A program made the translations under genes and the position numbers. A stretch of 8,702 nucleotides of DNA from an uncultured Eubacteriales bacterium (GTDB taxonomy: Bacteria; Bacillota; Clostridia; Peptostreptococcales; Anaerovoracaceae), in NCBI GenBank assembly GCA_900540145.1, contig UQEW01000077.1, positions 1-8,702 on the forward strand, written 5' to 3'. Of the stretch, positions 1 through 7,099 are shown piece by piece (the first letter of the stretch is position 1; each line of letters begins with the position of its first letter). Under the pieces are notes generated by a model. It made no database searches and had not been told where the DNA came from. It saw only the letters and a program-made list of their open reading frames with translations.

Positions 1-1
1 C

Positions 2-1186
2 CCCGGAAACGACGAGGAGCTCACCAATACTCCGGTAAACTTCACTATGCCGGAGAAAAAAGAGAAAAAGAAAAAAGCTAAAGAAAAATATGTGACCAAA
101 AAATTCTTCATTTTTACTCTGATTTTCGCGATGATATTTTCAGCTGCAATAGGGGCCGGAGCTTTCGCTTTTTCCTCCGCATTGTTTGGCAACACGACAC
201 AAGGCAATAGCTTAAACGCGACTAACTATAATTTAACAAAAGCTACGGGCAGCGAGCTGTCAATACAAGAAATCATCGCAAAAAACGAAAATTCCGTTGT
301 AGCAATTACAACAGGTTCTGTTTCTACAGACTCGTGGGCACGGCAATACGTAACCAATGGCGCAGGAAGCGGTGTTGTTTACAGTGAAGATGGTTATATC
401 CTCACTAACAATCACGTAATCGACGGCGCCAGCACCATAGAAGTAACTCTGCATGATGGTACTTCTTACGATGCTACTGTAGTAGCCACTGATGAGCAAA
501 CTGATGTAGCTGTATTAAAAATTGATGCCACAGGTTTAACTCCTGTAACTCTCGGCGACAGTTCTCAGCTCAGCGTAGGAGACTTGGCAGTTGCTATTGG
601 CAATCCTCTTGGAACACTGGCAGGAACAGCCACTGATGGTATAATCAGCGGTCTTGAAAGAGAAATCACTCTGGAAGGTAAGAGCATGACGCTCTTGCAG
701 ATAAGCGCCTCAATCAATCCCGGTAATTCAGGCGGTGGTGTTTTCGACCAGTATGGCAATCTTATAGGCTTAGTTGTTGCTAAATCTTCAGGGTCTGATG
801 TTGAAGGTCTCGGATTTGCGATACCTGTTAATACAGTTAAAGAAGTTGCTGAATCTCTTATAGCAAACGGCTATGTAGAAGGAAGACCGGCAGCGGGTGT
901 GACCATAGTTGATCTTACATCTGCATCTGAAGCTATGCGATATGGCGTAGACGTAACAGGTGTATATATTCAGGAAGTCACAGGGGAAAACGCTGAAAAA
1001 GCCGGATTACAAGCAGGTGACTTGATCTATATGATCGACGGGGAAAAAGTCACAAGCTCAGATATGTTGGTACGTCAAATTCAAAACCACGAAGTCGGTG
1101 ATACTGTAACTTTCACTATCGTCAGAAACGACGAAATGTTGCAGATTGAGGTGGTTCTTCAAGATTCCAATGAGGTTAATAAATAA
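2..1186 (+). CDS. htrA: HtrA/DegP-like membrane-anchored trypsin-like serine protease with PDZ domain, 5' partial
   Basis: Residue numbers count from the ATG at 47. A basic cytoplasmic stretch (1-19) precedes one membrane segment (about 20-46), a low-complexity linker, a trypsin-like protease domain (about 72-275) and one PDZ domain (about 280-373). The catalytic triad is visible: His123 in TNNHVIDG, Asp153 in QTDVAVLKI and Ser228 in NPGNSGG. This matches the envelope quality-control proteases that degrade misfolded exported proteins outside the membrane. The frame stays open from 47 to the left edge and encodes PGNDEELTNTPVNFT, and no ribosome binding site sits at a usable distance before 47. 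The true start is therefore probably outside the window, with an acidic N-terminal tail like that of other clostridial HtrA proteins. A terminator follows the stop. Family assignment is firm; its substrates are unknown. Confidence 0.95.
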   Translation, partial: PGNDEELTNTPVNFTMPEKKEKKKKAKEKYVTKKFFIFTLIFAMIFSAAIGAGAFAFSSALFGNTTQGNSLNATNYNLTKATGSELSIQEIIAKNENSVVAITTGSVSTDSWARQYVTNGAGSGVVYSEDGYILTNNHVIDGASTIEVTLHDGTSYDATVVATDEQTDVAVLKIDATGLTPVTLGDSSQLSVGDLAVAIGNPLGTLAGTATDGIISGLEREITLEGKSMTLLQISASINPGNSGGGVFDQYGNLIGLVVAKSSGSDVEGLGFAIPVNTVKEVAESLIANGYVEGRPAAGVTIVDLTSASEAMRYGVDVTGVYIQEVTGENAEKAGLQAGDLIYMIDGEKVTSSDMLVRQIQNHEVGDTVTFTIVRNDEMLQIEVVLQDSNEVNK

Positions 1187-1196
1187 GTCCATACTT

Positions 1197-1236
1197 ATAA
1201 AAAGCCGCGTAAAACAGCGCGGCTTTATTATTTTTT
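1197..1236. terminator. Bidirectional Rho-independent terminator between htrA and plsC
   Basis: A perfect 9-bp stem (AAAGCCGCG at 1201-1209 with CGCGGCTTT at 1218-1226) encloses an 8-base loop. T-rich sequence follows on the plus strand (attatttttt). On the minus strand a T run follows as well (the A run before 1201). It lies between two convergent stop codons, so it probably ends transcription of both genes. Confidence 0.9.
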
Positions 1237-1251
1237 GCGTTTAACTTCTCT

Positions 1252-1974
1252 CTAATGCAAAGCGTTTTTTATTGTTTCTTCCAAAACTTCACTAAGTCCA
1301 GCCAACTCTTTTCTATCCATCTGCGATGTATCTACAGGCTTGTGAACAGTAATTTCGATTGTGACGTTTTTAGTTATCTGACCCGGTTCTTCATACATTT
1401 TATAACTGCCGTTAATGGTTAGAGGTACTACGACAGTCTTTGCTTTGGTGGCAAGTTTAAGGCTTCCTGGTTTAAATTCACCCATTTGACCGCCGCGGCT
1501 TCTCGTTCCTTCAGGAAATATTACCAATGAATATCCGTCTTTTATCATATCCACCCCTTCGCTGATGGTTTTAAGCGATTCCCTCGCGTCGCCCCTCAGG
1601 ATAAATAAGCTTCCTATCCTCAATATCCATTTAGAAAACACCGGTATGCTTGCCAGCTCTTCTTTTGCTATAAAGCCGGTCTGGTGCTTTATCACATTTA
1701 ATAAAACCAGGATATCCGCATAGGATTGATGATTTGAAACATATACGCAAGGACCTTCTTCCGGCAGATTTTCCGGATTGATGACTTTTATATTTGTTTT
1801 AAAATGTTTTGCCACCTTATCTGACCATATATGGCACACTTCGGCTATGGCCTGTCTCTGTTCTTCCTTTCTGCCTTCTTGTTTTAACCTTTCTATTAAT
1901 TTCTTATACCTTCTTATTGTAAATAAGGTATATGCGATATATCCTAATCCTAATATATTGTTCAAAAGTTTCAT
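1252..1974 (-). CDS. plsC: 1-acyl-sn-glycerol-3-phosphate acyltransferase (PlsC family)
   Basis: This 240-residue protein is about the usual length for PlsC, which transfers an acyl chain to lysophosphatidic acid to make phosphatidic acid at the inner face of the membrane. All family blocks are present: NHQSYAD at 81-87 (catalytic His82 and Asp87, the NHX4D motif), the GSLFILRGD block near 121-129, FPEGTRSR at 153-160 and VVPLTINGS at 182-190. A hydrophobic N-terminus (about 5-20) probably anchors it. I chose the ATG at 1974 because AGGAGG lies 8 bases upstream of it. The frame remains open for 18 more codons to 2028, but that extension has no such site. The gene is transcribed alone, convergent with htrA and divergent from the PAP2 gene. 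Both neighbours of this divergent pair act on phosphatidate-type lipids if the PAP2 enzyme is a lipid phosphatase, which is inference. Confidence 0.94.
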   Translation of the reverse strand: MKLLNNILGLGYIAYTLFTIRRYKKLIERLKQEGRKEEQRQAIAEVCHIWSDKVAKHFKTNIKVINPENLPEEGPCVYVSNHQSYADILVLLNVIKHQTGFIAKEELASIPVFSKWILRIGSLFILRGDARESLKTISEGVDMIKDGYSLVIFPEGTRSRGGQMGEFKPGSLKLATKAKTVVVPLTINGSYKMYEEPGQITKNVTIEITVHKPVDTSQMDRKELAGLSEVLEETIKNALH

Positions 1975-2018
1975 TTGGCTTCCTCCTAATACATAAATGC
2001 CTCTTAAGCATATAAAAC

Positions 2019-2065
2019 AATATAACATAAATCATATAGTATTTTCCACAAAAAAAGTATATAAT
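2019..2065. promoter_or_regulatory. Divergent promoter region between plsC and the PAP2 gene
   Basis: On the plus strand a perfect TATAAT lies at 2060-2065, 28 bases before the PAP2 start; I see no good -35 element 17 bp upstream. On the minus strand TATATT at 2024-2019 is a weaker candidate -10 for plsC. Both calls rest on sequence match alone. Confidence 0.45.
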
Positions 2066-2093
2066 TGATTAAAGGATATTAGGAGAAAATCGG

Positions 2094-2738
2094 ATGAATA
2101 ACAGTAAAAAACAAACATATGCGTTGATAGCCATAGCCGCAGCGGCCTTAGTTTTATCGATCTGCATTTGTCTGCTAATATATGCAGGTGACACTAAACC
2201 ATTTTCCGTCGATATTGCAGTACGCGACTGGTTTGTGTCCATAAGAAATGATTTTTTAAACGTTATAGTAATCGGTCTGACCCATTTGGGAGATACTAAC
2301 ACTATAATCGTGCTTTGTGCCATTCTTCTCTTGCTCCCAGGTAGAAAAAAATACGGTCTTCCTGTTTCTCTGGCAGCAATTACAGGCGTTGCGATATATC
2401 AGCCTTTGAAAAATCTATTTCTCAGAGCAAGACCTGATGAGGCTTTTCATCTGGTGGAACAAGGCGGCTATTCTTTTCCCAGCGGGCATTCCGTTTCTTC
2501 CGTCATAGTTTATGGGCTTCTGCTCTATTTGATAAGAAAGAATTGCCATAATGAAAAGCTTAGAACTGTTCTCACCGTAATATGCACTGTTCTGGCACTT
2601 CTAATAGGTCCAAGCAGGCTTTATGTGGGTGTGCATTGGATAACAGACGTGGCGTGCGGCATGCTGATAGGCACGATGATATTAGCAATATCCATACTGA
2701 TTTCGGAAAGGATGTATAGAAAAAATGAACTCTTATGA
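2094..2738 (+). CDS. PAP2-family membrane phosphatase
   Basis: This 214-residue protein is rich in membrane segments (about 10-30, 68-82, 90-105, 133-147, 157-172 and 188-203). It carries the three-part phosphatase signature: the K-X6-RP block from Lys106 to Pro114 (KNLFLRARP), PSGH at 129-132, and SR-X5-H-X3-D from Ser174 to Asp185 with His181. These residues form the active site that hydrolyses lipid phosphates or pyrophosphates. The family includes phosphatidic acid, phosphatidylglycerophosphate and undecaprenyl-pyrophosphate phosphatases, and the sequence alone does not decide among them. AGGAG at 2081-2085 lies 8 bases before the ATG. The gene leads a unit with cysteine synthase, whose start lies inside this gene's end. 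Confidence 0.92.
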   Translation: MNNSKKQTYALIAIAAAALVLSICICLLIYAGDTKPFSVDIAVRDWFVSIRNDFLNVIVIGLTHLGDTNTIIVLCAILLLLPGRKKYGLPVSLAAITGVAIYQPLKNLFLRARPDEAFHLVEQGGYSFPSGHSVSSVIVYGLLLYLIRKNCHNEKLRTVLTVICTVLALLIGPSRLYVGVHWITDVACGMLIGTMILAISILISERMYRKNELL

Positions 2739-3654
2739 TAACATCAGACAACTTATCGGAAACACTCCTCTTGTAAGACTTCATTCTGTTGAATGCGCTT
2801 ATAAATTAAAAGCTAAAATCTACGGAAAGCTGGAATGCTTTAATCCTGCAGGCAGCGCCAAAGACAGAATCAGTCTCGCCATGATTGAGGATGCCGAAGC
2901 CAAGGGATTGCTAAAGCCCGGCGCAGTTATAATTGAACCGACTAGCGGAAACACAGGTATAGGGCTGGCTTCCGTCGCCGCTTCAAAAGGTTATGAAGTA
3001 ATCTTGACCATGCCGGAAACTATGAGCATTGAGAGAAGAAACTTGCTTAAGGCCTATGGCGCCAAATTAGTTCTTACAGAAGGGAAAAAAGGCATGCAGG
3101 GAGCTATAGACAAAGCCAACGAACTGGCTGCGCAGACAGAGGGCAGTTTTATACCGGGTCAGTTTGACAACCCTGCCAATCCAAAGATTCATTATGAGAC
3201 TACCGGCCCTGAAATTTATAAAGCTCTTGACGGAAATATCGACATTTTTGTGGCCGGCGTAGGTACAGGAGGCACCATAACCGGTGTAGGCAAATATCTA
3301 AAAGAAAAAAAGCCAAATGTAAAAATTGTAGCAGTTGAGCCTGCCGCGTCTCCGCTGCTTTCTTCCGGGAAAGCGGGACCTCATGGGCTTCAGGGTATTG
3401 GCGCTAATTTTGTTCCTTCTGTTTTAGACACATCTGTATATGATGAAATCATTACGATTAAAGAAGATGATGCTTATCAGAAAGGACAGCTTATGGCCAC
3501 AAAAGAGGGGATCTTGGTCGGAATAACGTCAGGCGCCGCAATTCACGCTGCTGTCACCCTCGCTATGGCCGAAGAAAATTCGGGAAAGAACATAGTAGCC
3601 TTCCTTCCTGATACCGGAGACCGTTATCTTTCTACACCTATGTTTTCAAAATAA
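2725..3654 (+). CDS. cysK: Cysteine synthase (O-acetylserine sulfhydrylase), PLP-dependent
   Basis: This 309-residue fold-type II PLP enzyme makes cysteine from O-acetylserine and sulfide in the cytoplasm. The PLP lysine is Lys46 in NPAGSAKDRIS. The substrate loop TSGNTG is at 73-78, the phosphate-binding GVGTGGT at 178-184, the GIGANFVP block at 224-231, the GITSGAA block with Ser269, and the C-terminal PDTGDRYLST block at 295-304. Length and motifs favour CysK over cystathionine beta-synthase, which is longer; CysM remains possible. The ATG lies 14 bases inside the PAP2 gene. The only Shine-Dalgarno-like sequence is AAAGGA at 2707-2712, rather distant (12 bases), so translation is probably coupled to the upstream gene. 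PucR follows after 30 bases. Confidence 0.95.
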   Translation: MNSYDNIRQLIGNTPLVRLHSVECAYKLKAKIYGKLECFNPAGSAKDRISLAMIEDAEAKGLLKPGAVIIEPTSGNTGIGLASVAASKGYEVILTMPETMSIERRNLLKAYGAKLVLTEGKKGMQGAIDKANELAAQTEGSFIPGQFDNPANPKIHYETTGPEIYKALDGNIDIFVAGVGTGGTITGVGKYLKEKKPNVKIVAVEPAASPLLSSGKAGPHGLQGIGANFVPSVLDTSVYDEIITIKEDDAYQKGQLMATKEGILVGITSGAAIHAAVTLAMAEENSGKNIVAFLPDTGDRYLSTPMFSK

Positions 3655-3684
3655 ACCAAGCATTATGGTAAGGAGTGCAGGATT

Positions 3685-4845
3685 ATGAAGCTTACTGTAA
3701 AAGATTTGTTCAATATTTCTACCTTCAGTCAATTTAAATTGATAGCCGGTGCTGGAGGCCTTGATAAACCTGTAGAAGCCGCCGAAATCCTGGATTTTGA
3801 GTTCGTTCAGGGGATTGATATTTCAAGAGACCACGTCTTTGATGGAAACAGCATCGCCCTTACCAGCCTGCTTTTTGCAAAGGATAATCCGAATCTTATC
3901 ATTGACGCCGTAAAGAAGCTTCATGAATTAAATGTCAGCTGTATGGCATATAAAACCGTAATAATAAAAGAGCTTCCCAAAGAGGTTGTGGATTTTGCCA
4001 ACGCTAACGATTTTCCGCTGTTGGAATTCGGCGGAGATGAATATTTCGAAGATATAATTTTTTCTATAAAACAGGCTCTTGATGAGGCTGCTGATATTTC
4101 TGCTATAGAATCTGATTTTGTTCGAGTGATAAAGCAAGACATGTCGCTGAAGGAAGAAGCTGTTCTATGCAAAAAGGTTAATATCCGTTTAAAAAAATTT
4201 ATACGAGCTGTTTGCATAAAGGATTCTCTGCATTCTTCCGAAGAACAAGTCACTGCTTTTGTGAAAAGAATGCAGAATTTTGAAAAATTTAGCAAAAAGG
4301 CAGCCTTTTGTAAATATTACAACAGTTATTTTATTATATTAAGCCAAGATGAAGCAGATAAAAATCGTTTTGACGCGTTATTTGAAGACATAACTTTAGC
4401 GTTCCAAATAGACAAATCTAAAGTTTACTGCGGTATAAGTTCTATAAGACAGATTGATGAAGGCTTCGGAAAGGTCATAAGAGAAGCGTTTTGGGCTAAA
4501 AATATTGCAACCATTGAAAACGCTCCTGTTCGGTTATATGAAGAAATAGGCATCTACCGCCTTGTAGCACCTGAAATAAACAGCCCTTGGGTAATTCAAT
4601 ATATGAAAGAATATTTGGCTCCTTTGCTAAGTGGCAATGAGGAACTTTTGCATACAGCCAAAGTGTACACTCTATGCCGCGGAGATTTGGATAAAACCGC
4701 TAAAGCTCTGTATTGCCACAAAAATACAGTAAGATATCGCTTATCAAAAATGCACCAGCTTCTCGATAAAAAGAGCAATGAAAAAGAATTTAATGAAAAT
4801 TTGTCCATCGCTATAAAGATATATATGCTTAACGAGTTTTTATAA
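3685..4845 (+). CDS. PucR-family transcriptional regulator
   Basis: The 386-residue protein has the three-part layout of PucR/CdaR-type regulators. The N-terminal PucR-like domain (about 5-125) starts with the characteristic MKLTVKDLFNI and contains ILDFEFVQG. The central region is divergent and resembles the CdaR GGDEF-like domain, ending near LYEEIGIYRLV. The C-terminal helix-turn-helix of the HTH_30 type (about 320-380) contains GDLDKTAKALYCHKNTVRYR. Known relatives activate purine, sugar-acid or amino acid catabolism in response to metabolites. Here the ligand is unknown. AAGGAG at 3670-3675 lies 9 bases before the ATG. The short gap after cysK and the terminator after the stop make it the last gene of the unit. 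Whether it controls cysK, itself or distant genes cannot be read from the sequence. Confidence 0.9.
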   Translation: MKLTVKDLFNISTFSQFKLIAGAGGLDKPVEAAEILDFEFVQGIDISRDHVFDGNSIALTSLLFAKDNPNLIIDAVKKLHELNVSCMAYKTVIIKELPKEVVDFANANDFPLLEFGGDEYFEDIIFSIKQALDEAADISAIESDFVRVIKQDMSLKEEAVLCKKVNIRLKKFIRAVCIKDSLHSSEEQVTAFVKRMQNFEKFSKKAAFCKYYNSYFIILSQDEADKNRFDALFEDITLAFQIDKSKVYCGISSIRQIDEGFGKVIREAFWAKNIATIENAPVRLYEEIGIYRLVAPEINSPWVIQYMKEYLAPLLSGNEELLHTAKVYTLCRGDLDKTAKALYCHKNTVRYRLSKMHQLLDKKSNEKEFNENLSIAIKIYMLNEFL

Positions 4846-4852
4846 ATTAATA

Positions 4853-4896
4853 ATATAAAAAACCGGCTTTAGCAAGTCGGTTTTTTATATTTTTTA
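4853..4896. terminator. Rho-independent terminator after the PucR gene
   Basis: A long stem pairs 4853-4869 with 4874-4890 around a TAGC loop, with a core of CCGGCTT against AAGTCGG (one G-T wobble) flanked by A and T runs. Further T residues follow at 4891-4895. The symmetry of the A/T flanks means it could also stop leftward transcription from the DUF2148 gene. Confidence 0.88.
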
Positions 4897-4914
4897 CAAA
4901 ATTCGACGCTTATT

Positions 4915-4995
4915 TTTGTATTTTTATACAAAGATTTTGACGTTATTATCTGTTATACTTCATTATATAAGAGCTCAATTTAAATAAGTTCTTAT
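4915..4995. other. AT-rich intergenic hairpins downstream of convergent PucR and DUF2148 genes
   Basis: Two small inverted repeats occur here. TTTGTAT (4915-4921) pairs perfectly with ATACAAA (4926-4932) around TTTT. ATAAGAGCT (4967-4975) pairs with AGTTCTTAT (4987-4995) with one G-T wobble and an 11-base loop. Neither has a strong T-tract, so a terminator role for the leftward gene is possible but unproven. I see no gene in 4897-5009. Confidence 0.35.
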
Positions 4996-5009
4996 TTATA
5001 AACACACAC

Positions 5010-5558
5010 CTATCGCAGGACAGATCCGGGTCCCCTATCAAAATAGATGCTCTTGGAAGTTGCGTTGAGCGGTATGCCATAGCATACTTTCACCTCTTTC
5101 GGTAAGAAGCCTATTTTGATAGCCCCTTTACCTGCGGAATACATAACACGATTATCTATACGGTTATCTGCGGCTACTGAAACTGCAGAGCCTATGGCGA
5201 TACCCAGGTCGGTCACGTTAAACACGCAGTTTGTGCCGGCTTTTTTCATTTCCGCGCAGTTTTTAAATCCGCACATGCTGCAGTTGTCAAGGCCGAAAGG
5301 CGTGTCTTTGCATCCTATGAGCACTACGCATATGCTGGAAGCCACATTACCTGCGTCTCTGATGATAAAATCTTCTTTATATTCTTCGCCAAGCTCTCTC
5401 ATAGCCTGAGAAAGGCGTTCTTTTTCCTCTCCTGTTACTACTGCTGCAACCACAGTATCTTTTCCGCTTCCCTTAGGCGCTGTTTTTGCAGCTGTTACCA
5501 TAAGATCTGCCACTGCTAACACAGTATCTCTTTCCGATTGTTCCATAGTTTTTAACAT
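5010..5558 (-). CDS. DUF2148 ferredoxin-domain-like cysteine-rich protein
   Basis: This 182-residue protein resembles the DUF2148 family of anaerobes, annotated as ferredoxin-domain proteins of unknown function. The central cysteine cluster is C93-X2-C96-X4-C101 followed by C111, in NCSMCGFKNC and GTNC, and Cys77 and Cys83 lie just before it. This arrangement suggests binding of an iron-sulfur cluster. The start at 5558 is preceded by AGGTGG six bases upstream. The frame is open for 12 more codons to 5594, but a run of arginines without a ribosome site there argues against that start. No membrane segment or signal peptide is seen, so it is probably cytoplasmic. It is transcribed alone, divergent from the nucleotidyltransferase. 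Family recognition is from memory of the cysteine pattern and overall sequence; function is unknown. Confidence 0.85.
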   Translation of the reverse strand: MLKTMEQSERDTVLAVADLMVTAAKTAPKGSGKDTVVAAVVTGEEKERLSQAMRELGEEYKEDFIIRDAGNVASSICVVLIGCKDTPFGLDNCSMCGFKNCAEMKKAGTNCVFNVTDLGIAIGSAVSVAADNRIDNRVMYSAGKGAIKIGFLPKEVKVCYGIPLNATSKSIYFDRGPGSVLR

Positions 5559-5610
5559 CTTGCCCCACCTTTCTCTATATCGTCTTGTTGTCAAATATGA
5601 ATATACTTTA

Positions 5611-5639
5611 ATTATACATAATCTTGCGGCACCGGTAAA
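5611..5639 (-). promoter_or_regulatory. Candidate promoter for the DUF2148 gene
   Basis: On the minus strand TTTACC (5639-5634) and a perfect TATAAT (5616-5611) are separated by 17 bp. The -10 element ends 52 bases upstream of the chosen start at 5558. It overlaps the divergent promoter for the neighbouring gene. Confidence 0.6.
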
Positions 5640-5652
5640 GTTGTTATAAAAT
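5624..5652 (+). promoter_or_regulatory. Candidate promoter for the nucleotidyltransferase gene
   Basis: TTGCGG (5624-5629) and TAAAAT (5647-5652) are separated by 17 bp. Transcription would begin near 5660, leaving a short leader that contains AGGAG at 5673-5677, 10 bases before the ATG. Confidence 0.6.
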
Positions 5653-5687
5653 AGAAACGATAAAAATTTTATAGGAGCAAGATACCG

Positions 5688-6608
5688 ATGAAAAAACCTA
5701 TTTTAGTAATTATGGCGGCAGGCATGGGCAGCCGGTTTGGAGGATTGAAACAAATAGAACCTGTAAGCAGCGCCGGCGAAATCATATTGGATTTTTCCCT
5801 TTATGACGCTATATCCGCAGGCTTTGAAAAGGTCATATTTATAATAAAAAAAGAAAACGAAAAAGATTTCAGAAAACTTATAGACGAGAGGGCAGGCAAA
5901 TTCATAGATGTAAAGTATGCCTTTCAGGAACTTGACGACCTGCCGGAGGGCTATTCAGTTCCTGTTGGCAGGGAAAAGCCATGGGGAACCGGTCATGCAG
6001 TCCTCTCTGCAAGAAAATTGGCCGACGCTCCCTTCGCTGTAATAAACGCCGATGACTATTATGGTCCCGACGCATTCAAGCAAATATATGCCTTCTTAGC
6101 TTCAGCAGAAGACAACCTTAAATATCAATATTGTATGGTAGGCTATCAGATAGAGAATACCCTTACTGAAAACGGTTATGTATCCCGCGGCGTATGCCAA
6201 ACTTCAGACGACGGATTTTTAACCAGCATTACAGAACGCACAAAGATTCAGTGGCAAGATAAAAAAATCGTATTTACGCAAGATGACGGCTTATCGTGGC
6301 ATGAACTTGCTCCCGGCACCATAGTATCAATGAATTTTTGGGGATTCACACCTTCTATGATGAATGAACTTTGGAGCCGTTTCCCTGATTTTCTGGACAA
6401 GGCTATGGCAGAAAATCCTCAAAAAGGAGAGTATTTTTTGCCGGCAGTAGTAGACCGGCTGATTCAGGAAGGGTATGCAGACGTAAAAGTATTAAAATCC
6501 TGCGACAAATGGTACGGAGTCACTTATAAGGAGGACAAAGACAGCGTGGTAAAAGCCATCCAAGCCATGAAAGACGCCGGCAAATACCCTCAGGTTCTGT
6601 GGGAATAA
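5688..6608 (+). CDS. Sugar-phosphate nucleotidyltransferase (NTP transferase family)
   Basis: The 306-residue protein begins with the nucleotide-binding signature of sugar-phosphate nucleotidyltransferases, AAGMGSRFGGLKQ at 10-22, in which G-X-G-X-R and a downstream Lys bind the NTP phosphates. KPWGTGHAVLSA (97-108) forms the base and sugar pocket. NADDYYG (120-126) supplies the metal-binding aspartates. Such enzymes join a sugar 1-phosphate to an NTP, releasing pyrophosphate, to make activated sugars for envelope glycans. The sugar and nucleotide specificity cannot be read from these motifs: glucose with UTP or dTTP is a guess. There is no left-handed beta-helix or other C-terminal extension. 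The gene stands alone with its own promoter and a downstream hairpin, and no glycan genes adjoin it. Confidence 0.88.
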   Translation: MKKPILVIMAAGMGSRFGGLKQIEPVSSAGEIILDFSLYDAISAGFEKVIFIIKKENEKDFRKLIDERAGKFIDVKYAFQELDDLPEGYSVPVGREKPWGTGHAVLSARKLADAPFAVINADDYYGPDAFKQIYAFLASAEDNLKYQYCMVGYQIENTLTENGYVSRGVCQTSDDGFLTSITERTKIQWQDKKIVFTQDDGLSWHELAPGTIVSMNFWGFTPSMMNELWSRFPDFLDKAMAENPQKGEYFLPAVVDRLIQEGYADVKVLKSCDKWYGVTYKEDKDSVVKAIQAMKDAGKYPQVLWE

Positions 6609-6684
6609 AAAAGAGCTTTAAAAAAAGAGCTATTTCAGACTATAGAAGAGAAACTCTTCAGTTTGAAATAGCTCTTTTCAAAGG
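6607..6684. terminator. Long bidirectional terminator-like hairpin, 25 bp with one bulge
   Basis: Bases 6623-6641 pair with 6660-6678 over 19 bp (one G-T wobble). After a three-base bulge (6642-6644), GAAGAG (6645-6650) pairs with CTCTTC (6654-6659) around AAA. An 11-bp direct repeat, AAAAAAGAGCT, occurs at 6607-6617 and 6621-6631, so the right arm has two possible partners. On the minus strand the stem is followed by a strong T run, which suits termination of the lipoprotein transcript; plus-strand termination after the nucleotidyltransferase is also likely. The stem is much longer than termination needs. Confidence 0.8.
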
Positions 6685-6696
6685 GATGATTATAGC

Positions 6697-7048
6697 TTAC
6701 GTTAAGATTATTACCTGTTGCGTTCCTGAATCAATATTTACAGACTCATAGGTCTCTGTATCGGTCAGTGATTATGTGTCCAGAGCAGCATAATCGTCTA
6801 TTTTCCGGCTGCTTCATATACGCTCATTACTAAACAAGAAGAGCTTTTATAAGTGACCTCACCTATGACATCCGTAACATCTGACGTTTCTCCAGAACTG
6901 CTTGACGTTTCTTCATAAGAGGTACTTTCGTCATAACTGTCATCGGTAGTAGATGAATCATCGCTGCTTTCGCTTGAACACGCGGAAAAACAGTGAGCAT
7001 AAGTGCAGCAGTCATTGCAAGTGCTATTAATTTTGATTTGGATTTCAT
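6697..7048 (-). pseudogene. Small secreted lipoprotein, decayed by two frameshifts and a stop
   Basis: The ATG at 7048 follows AAGGGGG at 7062-7056. The first 21 codons encode a lipoprotein signal peptide (MKSKSKLIALAMTAALMLTV). At the T5 run (minus strand, 6990-6986) the frame is lost. Adding one base restores a lipobox-like VFSAC and a long Ser/Thr/Asp/Glu-rich linker typical of surface lipoproteins, then GEVTYKSS and VYEAAGK. A second loss occurs at the A4 run (6804-6801): one added base restores IDDYAALDT. A TAA at 6774-6772 interrupts this, after which SLTDTETYESVNIDSG continues to a stop at 6697. With the two bases restored the product would be about 117 residues with one internal stop. 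As it stands the first frame ends after 61 codons in a nonsense tail. I do not recognise a named family. Sequencing error could explain the frameshifts but less easily the stop. It lies directly downstream of the broken kinase. Confidence 0.75.
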
Positions 7049-7099
7049 TTTTATACCCCCTTACTTTTTTATTTACAGCAAGATTATATGTTTTCGACC

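Noticed and set aside
1975..2028. Longer start for the plsC protein, adding 18 residues
   Set aside because: The ATG at 1974 has AGGAGG at ideal spacing, while the extension covers the promoter and ribosome-site region and has no such signal.
5559..5594. Longer start for the DUF2148 protein, adding 12 residues
   Set aside because: AGGTGG lies six bases before the ATG at 5558 and inside the extension, and the extra residues are a basic run unlike a protein start.
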